Origin: Actinomycetes bacterium
GTDB lineage: Bacteria > Actinomycetota > Acidimicrobiia > Acidimicrobiales > RAAP-2
DNA: 5,175 nt
Direction: 5' to 3'
NCBI GenBank assembly: GCA_021849765.1
Contig: JAJZSM010000130.1
Location: 1-5,175, forward strand
The notes beneath the pieces were generated by a model. It had not been told where the DNA came from. It saw only the letters and a list, made by a program, of their open reading frames with translations, and searched no databases. The position numbers and the translations under genes were made by a program. Of the stretch, positions 1 through 4,882 are shown in pieces (position 1 is the first letter of the stretch; every line of letters begins with the position of its first letter).

Positions 1-124
1 GGTCTTCATCAGGAACTTCGCTCGCTCGAGGGTTGAATGGACTTAGGACCCTACGGCGCTGTTGTGCGCCGATACGAAACTCCACTAGATAAGCCGTAAG
101 CGATAAGAGAAATGTGGGGGGGTC
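1..124. other. Leader region upstream of prpE
   Basis: No gene can be supported here. One plus-strand frame is open from the window edge to a TAG at 44-46 and could be the tail of an upstream gene, but about 14 codons are too few to judge. A loose promoter-like pair (TTGTGC at 62-67, TAGATA at 86-91, 18-base spacer) is present; it is weak and overlaps the hairpin at 54-71. The prpE start at 125 is preceded by a run of seven G at 116-122 instead of a clear AGGAGG. Confidence 0.4.
54..71. repeat. GC-rich inverted repeat before prpE
   Basis: CGGCGC (54-59) and GCGCCG (66-71) are perfect complements around the 6-base loop TGTTGT. No T-run follows on either strand, so it is not a standard intrinsic terminator. 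It could be an operator or a 5' leader hairpin for prpE, or chance in GC-rich DNA. Confidence 0.45.
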
Positions 125-2008
125 ATGGGTTCGTACCGCGACGCGTGGGAGCGCAGTATCAAGAGTCCGAATGAGTTCTGGGGCGAGGCCGCCAAGGGCA
201 TCACCTGGTACCAGGAACCGTCAGTCGTGCTCGACGATTCCAACGCCCCCCTGTACCGCTGGTTCAGCGATGGCGTGATGAACACGTGCTACAACGCGCT
301 CGACCGTCACGTCGAGGCCGGCCGCGGCGCGCAGCGCGCGCTCATCTACGACAGCCCCGTTGCGGGGGTCAAGCGCGCGTACACCTACGACGAGCTGCTC
401 GACGAGGTGTCACGGTTCGCCGGGGCCCTGCAGGCGCTCAAGGTCGAAAAGGGCGACCGTGTCGTCATCTACATGCCGATGATTCCCGAGGCCCTCATCG
501 CGATGCTCGCCTGCGCGCGAATCGGCGCGATCCACTCGGTCGTCTTCGGCGGCTTCGCCGCACACGAGCTCGCGATGCGCATCAACGACGCGTCGCCCAA
601 GGTCGTCGTCTCGGCGTCGTGCGGGATCGAGGTCAACCGCGTCATCGAGTACAAGCCGCTGCTCGACGCGGCGCTCGACGAGGCGAGCCACCACCCCGAC
701 GCCTGCGTCATCGTGCAGCGACCCCAGGCGCAGGCCACGATGCAAGCGGGGCGAGACTACGACTGGGGTGACCTGATGGCGTCGTCGGCGCCGGCGGCGT
801 GCGTGCCCATGCGAGGCACCGATCCGCTCTACATCCTCTACACCTCGGGCACGACCGGCCGTCCGAAGGGCGTGGTTCGCGACAACGGCGGACACGCCGT
901 CGCGCTCTCGTGGACCATGCCGAACATCTACGACACCTCGGCCGGCGAGGTCTTCTGGGCGGCGTCAGACGTCGGGTGGGTCGTCGGGCACTCCTACATC
1001 GTGTACGCGCCGCTGCTCGTGGGCGCGACGACACTGCTGTACGAGGGCAAGCCCGTCGGAACCCCCGACGCCGGGGCCTACTGGCGCGTGATCTCCGAAT
1101 GGGGCGTGAAGACGCTGTTCACGGCGCCCACGGGATTCCGCGCAGTCAAGCGCGAGGACCCCAACGGGTCGCTGATCGGCCAGTACGACCTGTCGCGATT
1201 CAAGTACCTCTTCCTCGCGGGCGAACGCCTGGATCCGGAGACCTACACCTGGGCGAGCGACCGGCTGGGCGTGCCGGTGATCGACCACTGGTGGCAGACC
1301 GAGACGGGCTGGCCCGTGGCCGCGAACCTGATGGGCCTCGACCCCATGGCAGTCAAGCCCGGGTCGCCGACGGTGCCGGTGCCTGGGTTCAACGTCCAGG
1401 TCTTCACCGAGTCTGGCGACCCCGCACCGTCAAACCTCGAGGGACTGATCCTGATCCAGCTCCCGCTGCCGCCAGGCTGCATGGCCGGCGTGTGGGGCGA
1501 TGACCAGAAGTTCTTCGACACCTACTTGCGCCACACGCCGGGCTACTACCTGACGGGCGACGGCGGCCACTTCGATGACGACGGGTACCTGTTCGTGATG
1601 GGCCGAGTCGATGACGTCATCAACGTCGCGGGCCACCGCCTCTCCACGGGTGAGATCGAGGAGATCATTGCCTCGCACCCCGACGTCGCCGAATGTGCGG
1701 TCATCGGCGTCGCTGACGCGCTCAAGGGACAGATTCCACGTGGGCTCGCGGTCCTCAAGGCCGGGGTGCCGCGAGACCACGACGAGATCGCGGCGGAACT
1801 GGTCCAGCAGGTTCGCACCCAGCTCGGTGCGGTCGCCAGCCTGCGACAGGTCGACATCGTCGATGCGCTGCCTAAGACCCGATCGGGCAAGGTGCTGCGT
1901 AAGTCGATGCGCGCCATCGCCGACGGCGTCGACATGCCGGTCCCGTCGACGATCGACAACCCCGCGACCCTCGACGCGCTTCGTCCGATCCTTCGCCCGG
2001 CGGACTAG
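125..2008 (+). CDS. prpE: Propionate--CoA ligase (propionyl-CoA synthetase)
   Basis: This 627-residue enzyme activates propionate with ATP to propionyl-adenylate and then forms propionyl-CoA in the cytoplasm, feeding the methylcitrate or methylmalonyl-CoA routes. The length is normal for the acetyl/propionyl-CoA synthetase branch of the ANL superfamily. The N-terminal cap (about 3-63) ends in NTCYNALDRHV. The P-loop YTSGTTGRPKG spans 239-249 and is followed by VVRDNGGHAVAL (250-261), which is typical of PrpE/ACSS3, whereas Acs has a different sequence there. ASCGIEVNRVIEYKP (164-178) is also PrpE-like. WWQTETGW is at 389-396, the adenylate-binding aspartate is D479, the hinge region is GRVDDVINVAGHR (493-505), and the catalytic lysine, the usual acetylation site, is K589 in PKTRSGK. 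An in-frame TAA at 104-106 makes ATG 125 the only upstream start, and the MGSYRDAW N-terminus fits the family. No prpBCD genes are in the window. The gene converges on the acetyltransferase at 2005 and their stops overlap. Confidence 0.95.
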   Translation: MGSYRDAWERSIKSPNEFWGEAAKGITWYQEPSVVLDDSNAPLYRWFSDGVMNTCYNALDRHVEAGRGAQRALIYDSPVAGVKRAYTYDELLDEVSRFAGALQALKVEKGDRVVIYMPMIPEALIAMLACARIGAIHSVVFGGFAAHELAMRINDASPKVVVSASCGIEVNRVIEYKPLLDAALDEASHHPDACVIVQRPQAQATMQAGRDYDWGDLMASSAPAACVPMRGTDPLYILYTSGTTGRPKGVVRDNGGHAVALSWTMPNIYDTSAGEVFWAASDVGWVVGHSYIVYAPLLVGATTLLYEGKPVGTPDAGAYWRVISEWGVKTLFTAPTGFRAVKREDPNGSLIGQYDLSRFKYLFLAGERLDPETYTWASDRLGVPVIDHWWQTETGWPVAANLMGLDPMAVKPGSPTVPVPGFNVQVFTESGDPAPSNLEGLILIQLPLPPGCMAGVWGDDQKFFDTYLRHTPGYYLTGDGGHFDDDGYLFVMGRVDDVINVAGHRLSTGEIEEIIASHPDVAECAVIGVADALKGQIPRGLAVLKAGVPRDHDEIAAELVQQVRTQLGAVASLRQVDIVDALPKTRSGKVLRKSMRAIADGVDMPVPSTIDNPATLDALRPILRPAD

Positions 2009-2011
2009 TCC
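2002..2011. repeat. Palindrome holding both convergent stop codons
   Basis: GGACTAGTCC is a perfect 10-bp palindrome. It encodes Asp-stop (GAC TAG) on both strands: the end of prpE on plus (stop 2006-2008) and the end of the acetyltransferase on minus (stop 2007-2005). The genes therefore overlap by four bases (CTAG), leaving no room for an intergenic terminator. Confidence 0.9.
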
Positions 2012-2697
2012 TCGGGAAGGCCGTAGCGCGAGAAGCGGGCCCGTTCCGTAAAACCAGTGTCGCGGTAGAGGCGCTGGGCGACGTGGTTCGAGTGGGCGAC
2101 GCCCAGGCCGAGCCACTCCACGCCTCGAGCGTGGGCGGCGCTGACGACGCCGCGCATCACTCGGCGCGCGAGGCCCCGTCCGCGAAACTCGTCGGCGGTG
2201 GCGACCGAGGAGACGACGTGGTAGCCCGATCGCCACTGGGTGAGGGCCGCGACACTGCATAGGGTCGCACCGTCGTAGACGCCGTACCACGCCACGATTG
2301 ACTCGGACCCGGGCCAGACCGACGATCGTGGCGCGTCACGCTCGAGCAAGGCGGTGATTGCCGGTGCGTCGGTCACCGCCGCGACCTCGTCGCCGAGCGG
2401 CTCGGTTCGTCGGGTGTAGAAGTCCCAGGTGCTGCGCAGGCGCAGCTCGCCGGCGCGCTCGCCGTGGGTGGAATCGACGATCAGGCACGTGCGCCAGTGA
2501 GGCAGTGGGCTCGCGGCCGGTCCGGCGCTGATGCCGAACTCGTCGTCGTGCTCGATCGTCAGCCAGAGCGTGTCGTCAGTCCGTTCGGCGCCTCCGAAAC
2601 GCTCGGGGACGGTGAAGAAGTGGAAGGGACTGGCATCGCCGTACAGGGTTGTGGCCCACGACAGGGCGCGGTCGGGACTCTCGGTACGTTCGAGCAC
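2005..2697 (-). CDS. GNAT-family N-acetyltransferase
   Basis: This 230-residue cytoplasmic protein should transfer an acyl group from acetyl-CoA to an amine; the substrate cannot be read from the sequence. The GNAT fold is in the C-terminal half. The strand before the CoA loop is VSSVATADEF (162-171), the CoA pyrophosphate loop is RGRGLA (172-177, matching Q/RxxGxG/A), and motif B is NHVAQRLYRDTGF (204-216), where Y211 is in the usual place for the catalytic tyrosine. The first ~100 residues show no motif I recognise and may be a degenerate second GNAT-like half or a substrate domain. The start is GTG at 2697 with no Shine-Dalgarno upstream, but a TAGCAT hexamer ends six bases before it, suggesting a leaderless transcript. 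It has the same orientation as the PLP enzyme 213 bp upstream but probably its own promoter. Lysine acetylation of K589 in the neighbouring ligase is a conceivable role but is unsupported. Confidence 0.85.
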   Translation of the reverse strand: MLERTESPDRALSWATTLYGDASPFHFFTVPERFGGAERTDDTLWLTIEHDDEFGISAGPAASPLPHWRTCLIVDSTHGERAGELRLRSTWDFYTRRTEPLGDEVAAVTDAPAITALLERDAPRSSVWPGSESIVAWYGVYDGATLCSVAALTQWRSGYHVVSSVATADEFRGRGLARRVMRGVVSAAHARGVEWLGLGVAHSNHVAQRLYRDTGFTERARFSRYGLPED

Positions 2698-2703
2698 GCT
2701 GTG

Positions 2704-2709
2704 ATGCTA
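2704..2709 (-). promoter_or_regulatory. Candidate -10 element, leaderless GNAT transcript
   Basis: Read on the minus strand this is TAGCAT, matching the actinobacterial TANNNT -10 form. Exactly six bases (CACAGC) separate it from the GTG at 2697, so transcription would begin at or next to the start codon. No clear -35 is seen. The 11-bp palindrome GGCGCTGCGCC (2712-2722) lies in the spacer just upstream and could be a regulator site. Confidence 0.45.
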
Positions 2710-2823
2710 CGGGCGCTGCGCCAACGCCCAGCGGCGTACCGCTCGGGATTCGGCGCGAGGCGCGCTCGGCGAATTCAACGTCGGGATCTCTTGGTGTTTT
2801 TCTTCGCGTGGGTGCAGGAGTCG

Positions 2824-2838
2824 TGGCGACGAGTCGCC
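2824..2838. repeat. TGGCGACG octamer within inverted repeat
   Basis: TGGCGACG (2824-2831) overlaps a perfect inverted repeat: GGCGAC (2825-2830) and GTCGCC (2833-2838), two bases apart. The ten bases CGTGGCGACG (2822-2831) recur at 2870-2879 and 3908-3917, both also intergenic. Confidence 0.45.
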
Positions 2839-2871
2839 TGTCCGAAGTGGCACTACTCGCGTGCTCGATCG

Positions 2872-2879
2872 TGGCGACG
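2872..2879. repeat. Second intergenic TGGCGACG octamer
   Basis: It is part of an 11-base direct repeat, TCGTGGCGACG, at 2821-2831 and 2869-2879, so the copies are 48 bases apart. It lies 32 bases beyond the stop of the PLP gene. Confidence 0.4.
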
Positions 2880-2910
2880 TCGATGCGGCGATGCCCGGGC
2901 GTGCGCTGCG

Positions 2911-3837
2911 CTATGGGGTGGCAGTGGCAGCACCGGTGGTGAAGTACTCGCTCAGGTACTTCTCGCCCTCGTCGGGGAAGATCGTCACGACCGTGGCACC
3001 CGCGGGCAGATCGGCGAGGACCTGCCGAGCGGCGACGAGATTGGCGCCCGAACTCGGCCCGATGAGCACACCGTGCTCGCGCGCCAGCCGGCGCATCTCG
3101 GCCACGGCGTCGTCGCTGTCGACGGCGATCACGCGGTCGACGAGGGACGCATTGCGCTGGTAGATCGGCGGAACGAACCCGTCCGAGATTCCTTCGATGC
3201 GGTGCAACGCGATGTCGCCACACACGATCGTGCACGATTCGGATGGTTCGAGCGCCACGACGAGGGCCGACGGGTTGACTGCTCGAAATGCCTGGCCGAC
3301 CCCGATCAGCGTGCCACCGGTGCCCACACCCATGATGAAGGCGTCGGGCGTGCGACCCTCGGGTAGCTGGGCGATGATCTCGGGGCCCAGCCAGGTTCGG
3401 TTCTCCTCGATGTTCCACTCGTTGGAGAACTGGTGCGGTGCGAAGTAGCCGGGCAGTTTGCCAAGCCGGTCGGCTTCCACTAGCGCGTCGTTCACGTGGA
3501 AGGTGCCCACGGTACGCAACTCGGCGCCAAAGACCGACGAGATCGCGGCCCGCTCCGAACTCAACCCCTCGGGCATGACCACGAGCATGCGGTAGCCCCC
3601 CACCGCGGCGACCATGCTCATCGCGTTGCCCGTGTTGCCACTCGACGCCTCCACGATCGTGTCGCCGGCATGCAGCAGCCCTTCTCGCTCCGCTCGGTCG
3701 ATGATGTAGTGCGCCATGCGTGCCTTGATGGACCCCGAGGGGTTGAGGTATTCGAGCTTGATGAAGACGCCGTCGATGACGATCATCGGCGTTCCCCCGA
3801 TGGCGTCGAGCACCGTGACTGGGCGATCACTGGTCAT
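2911..3837 (-). CDS. PLP-dependent cysteine synthase-like enzyme
   Basis: This 308-residue protein has the fold-type II PLP core of the cysteine synthase/cystathionine beta-synthase family, at the length of a stand-alone CysK/CysM enzyme. The Schiff-base lysine is K38 in NPSGSIKAR (32-40). The substrate-binding loop is SSGNTG (65-70). The phosphate-binding glycines are in GVGTGGT (170-176), a C-terminal GPSSGAN (260-266) carries the serine that contacts the PLP ring nitrogen, and the end has FPDEGEKYL (287-295). Family knowledge predicts beta-replacement on O-acetyl- or O-phosphoserine, or a related elimination. Classical CysK has KDR and TSGNTGI; here these are KAR and SSGNTGN, so it is probably a divergent subfamily and I give no gene symbol. 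No CBS domain follows. ATG 3837 is supported by AAGGAG four bases upstream. It is divergent from the GNAT at 3967. Confidence 0.88.
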   Translation of the reverse strand: MTSDRPVTVLDAIGGTPMIVIDGVFIKLEYLNPSGSIKARMAHYIIDRAEREGLLHAGDTIVEASSGNTGNAMSMVAAVGGYRMLVVMPEGLSSERAAISSVFGAELRTVGTFHVNDALVEADRLGKLPGYFAPHQFSNEWNIEENRTWLGPEIIAQLPEGRTPDAFIMGVGTGGTLIGVGQAFRAVNPSALVVALEPSESCTIVCGDIALHRIEGISDGFVPPIYQRNASLVDRVIAVDSDDAVAEMRRLAREHGVLIGPSSGANLVAARQVLADLPAGATVVTIFPDEGEKYLSEYFTTGAATATP

Positions 3838-3841
3838 GTCA

Positions 3842-3847
3842 CTCCTT
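3842..3847 (-). promoter_or_regulatory. Ribosome binding site of PLP enzyme
   Basis: The minus strand reads AAGGAG, then TGAC, then ATG at 3837. The match is strong, though a four-base gap is on the short side. It fixes the start, and it contrasts with the two acetyltransferase genes, which have none. Confidence 0.75.
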
Positions 3848-3860
3848 GCCTGTCGTCACA

Positions 3861-3866
3861 ATTATG
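3861..3866 (-). promoter_or_regulatory. Candidate -10 element for PLP enzyme
   Basis: The minus strand reads CATAAT, five of six matches to TATAAT, in otherwise GC-rich DNA. A start about seven bases downstream (near 3854) would give a leader of roughly 17 bases that includes the AAGGAG. No recognisable -35 is present at 17-18 bases. Confidence 0.5.
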
Positions 3867-3909
3867 GCGTCGCGGACACCCTCGCGCGGCCTCGCGATGG
3901 TGCCCGGCG

Positions 3910-3933
3910 TGGCGACGAGGGCCGACGTCGCCA
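3910..3933. promoter_or_regulatory. Candidate operator: 8-bp inverted repeat
   Basis: TGGCGACG (3910-3917) and CGTCGCCA (3926-3933) are perfect inverted copies separated by eight bases. The pair sits between the divergent promoters and reaches the expected -35 region of the rightward gene (-10 at 3955-3960). A dimeric regulator could bind here, or it could form a hairpin. An overlapping alternative pairing is CGATGG (3895-3900) with CCATCG (3931-3936). The same octamer occurs twice in the gap at 2698-2910. Confidence 0.45.
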
Positions 3934-3954
3934 TCGTCGCGCGAAGCCCACCGG

Positions 3955-3960
3955 TACACT
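3955..3960 (+). promoter_or_regulatory. Candidate -10 element, leaderless GNAT transcript
   Basis: TACACT matches TANNNT and ends six bases (CAGCGC) before GTG 3967, the same spacing as at the other acetyltransferase. No Shine-Dalgarno is present before this GTG, which fits a leaderless mRNA. Confidence 0.45.
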
Positions 3961-3966
3961 CAGCGC

Positions 3967-4461
3967 GTGCTGGTACTCGAACGCCTGCGAAGTGACCACG
4001 GGGCGGCTGTGTACCACTTCGAGACGGCGAATCGGGACTACTTCAACGCCTCGATCACTGACCGGGGCGATGAGTACTTCGCGAACTTCGCCCAACACCA
4101 CCAGGCGAGCCTCGACGAGCAGGCGTCGGGCCAATGCGCGTACTACCTGCTCGTCGACGACGATGGTGCCGTGGTTGGTCGGTTCAATCTCTACGACATC
4201 GCAGACGGCGAGGCCGAGGTGGGCTATCGAGTCGCGGGACCGGCGACCGGTCGCGGTGTGGCGACCGAGGCGCTACGAACGTTGTGCGAGGTGGCCCGTT
4301 CGCAGTGGGCACTGCGCACGCTCCGTGCTCGAACGAGTGACGAGAACGTGGCGTCGCAGCGGGTGCTCGAGAAATGCGGCTTCGTCGTGGACGGAGTGGC
4401 CGAGGTCGGCGGTCGGCCCGGACGAACCTACCGCTATTCGCTCGAGCCGGCGAGTGCCTGA
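3967..4461 (+). CDS. GNAT acetyltransferase, RimJ/RimL type
   Basis: This 164-residue protein resembles the RimJ/RimL (Acetyltransf_3) group, whose known members acetylate the N-terminal amine of ribosomal proteins, although many relatives modify small molecules or antibiotics. AEVGYRVAGPATGRGVATEAL (83-103) is motif A. Its CoA loop TGRGVA (94-99) has threonine where glutamine or arginine is usual. Motif B is TSDENVASQRVLEKCGFV (123-140), with the Asn-x-x-Ser pattern typical of this group. The order and length fit a complete single-domain enzyme. I chose GTG 3967 because the protein then begins MLVLERLR just ahead of the domain and a TANNNT hexamer sits six bases upstream; the frame stays open further left without a family match. 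It is divergent from the PLP enzyme, with 129 bp between. The specific substrate is unknown. Confidence 0.85.
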   Translation: MLVLERLRSDHGAAVYHFETANRDYFNASITDRGDEYFANFAQHHQASLDEQASGQCAYYLLVDDDGAVVGRFNLYDIADGEAEVGYRVAGPATGRGVATEALRTLCEVARSQWALRTLRARTSDENVASQRVLEKCGFVVDGVAEVGGRPGRTYRYSLEPASA

Positions 4462-4476
4462 TCAACGCCGATCGGT

Positions 4477-4518
4477 GCGCGATCGCGCCACGCGACGTGC
4501 CGACGGCGGTCGACGCCG
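4477..4518. repeat. Palindrome and small hairpin after GNAT
   Basis: GCGCGATCGCGC (4477-4488) is a perfect 12-bp palindrome. CGGCG (4504-4508) pairs with CGCCG (4514-4518) around a five-base loop. Neither has a following T-run. They fill the short gap between the acetyltransferase stop and the tRNA fragment, and could help end transcription or be chance. Confidence 0.35.
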
Positions 4519-4524
4519 CTCAGT

Positions 4525-4569
4525 TGGTGCGCCGGCCGGGACTTGGACCCGGAACCTGTTGATTAAGAG
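4525..4569 (-). pseudogene. tRNA-Lys(CTT) 3' fragment, probable att scar
   Basis: Read on the minus strand from 4569, the sequence follows tRNA geometry exactly: anticodon loop CTCTTAA (4569-4563, anticodon CTT), anticodon 3' stem TCAAC, variable loop AGGTT, T-stem CCGGG (4552-4548), T-loop TCCAAGT (4547-4541), T-stem CCCGG (4540-4536), acceptor strand CCGGCGC (4535-4529), discriminator A (4528) and encoded CCA (4527-4525). The 5' anticodon stem should be GTTGA, but the bases there are CAGTT, and no D-arm or 5' acceptor strand lies to the right. It is therefore a 3' piece, not a working gene. The T-loop also has C where the near-universal T55 should be. Integrases that use tRNA genes leave such a 3' duplicate at one element end, which places the inserted DNA to the right. 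Confidence 0.75.
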
Positions 4570-4723
4570 AACTGTGACCCCCGTTCTGACTAGTCGGTAC
4601 GGTTGATGTGGCCCTTTGTTTCAAAGGAAATGGCGTAGTTCCAGGTCGGTTCCGTCTATCTGGGTAGTCCTGGTGTGTGGGTTCTTCCGGTTCTCCTCGG
4701 GTTTGTGTGGGTGATTATGAGCA
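4570..4723. other. Non-coding stretch between tRNA scar and transposase
   Basis: No gene is seen. GC content is visibly lower than to the left. It contains the palindrome GACTAGTC (4588-4595) and a 6-bp inverted repeat, CCTTTG (4613-4618) with CAAAGG (4622-4627). GGTTCTTCCGG starting at 4680 resembles the outer end of ISL3-type insertion sequences (often starting GGCTCTTC), and it points toward the transposase remnant as an IS end should. That resemblance is from memory and needs the opposite repeat to confirm. Confidence 0.35.
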
Positions 4724-4882
4724 TCAGGCGAAACTCGTCGCTGGCAGATCAATGGTGAGACCACCGCAGCACAGATAGACCATGGCGATGACCGCCTCGG
4801 CCGAGTGGTGTCCGTAGCCGCGGCGGTTGATCAGTCGAATCTTGGCGTTGAGTCCCTCGAGCTTCGAGTTCGAGATGTCGCT
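4724..4882 (-). pseudogene. ISL3-family transposase, C-terminal remnant
   Basis: The minus strand encodes about 52 C-terminal residues ending at TGA 4724. SNSKLEGLNAKIRLINRRGYG followed by HHSAEAVIAMVYLCCGG is the characteristic end of ISL3 (DDE_Tnp_ISL3) transposases. The glutamate in LEGLN is, from family knowledge, the last residue of the DDE triad. The two aspartates and the zinc-binding N-terminal part of a protein normally about 400 residues or longer are missing. The frame stays open upstream as far as the window edge, but beyond about 4882 the predicted residues become rich in S, T and R, codon bias is lost, and family similarity ends. I therefore treat it as a truncated, inactive copy. 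Confidence 0.7.

Larger units (their letters stand above)
2698..2910. other. Intergenic gap between PLP enzyme and GNAT
   Basis: No credible gene is seen on either strand; the open frames crossing it are shadows of the neighbours. It holds the GNAT -10 (2704-2709), a GCGCG-AGG-CGCGC inverted repeat (2753-2765), two copies of the octamer TGGCGACG (2824-2831 and 2872-2879), and the palindrome GCCCGGGC (2893-2900). There is no hairpin plus T-run on the minus strand after the PLP gene stop, so no intrinsic terminator is visible. Confidence 0.5.

Noticed and set aside
799..1503. Long plus-strand open frame within prpE, and similar long minus-strand frames at 410-895 and 1430-2290
   Set aside because: They are shadows: composition is dominated by Arg, Gly and Ala, they lack family motifs, and they lie inside a well-supported gene.
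2797..2801. T-run after GC-rich repeats as an intrinsic terminator
   Set aside because: It would work only for plus-strand transcription, no strong hairpin directly precedes it, and no plus-strand gene reads into it.
2464..3366. 300-codon plus-strand open frame across the gap between the acetyltransferase and the PLP enzyme
   Set aside because: It overlaps two well-supported minus-strand genes and has no recognisable domain; it is GC-driven.
3496..3966. Upstream extension of the acetyltransferase frame to give a 321-residue protein
   Set aside because: The extra part is antisense to the PLP enzyme and its control region, and the family domain starts just after GTG 3967.
4519..4529. CTCAGTTGGTG on the plus strand looks like the D-arm of a tRNA gene
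   Set aside because: No anticodon arm or T-arm follows on the plus strand; the sequence partly overlaps the reverse complement of the CCA end of the minus-strand fragment.
4525..4569. A complete tRNA-Lys gene or an intron-split tRNA
   Set aside because: The 5' half is not found on the minus strand anywhere from 4570 to 5175, and the base before the anticodon loop no longer pairs.
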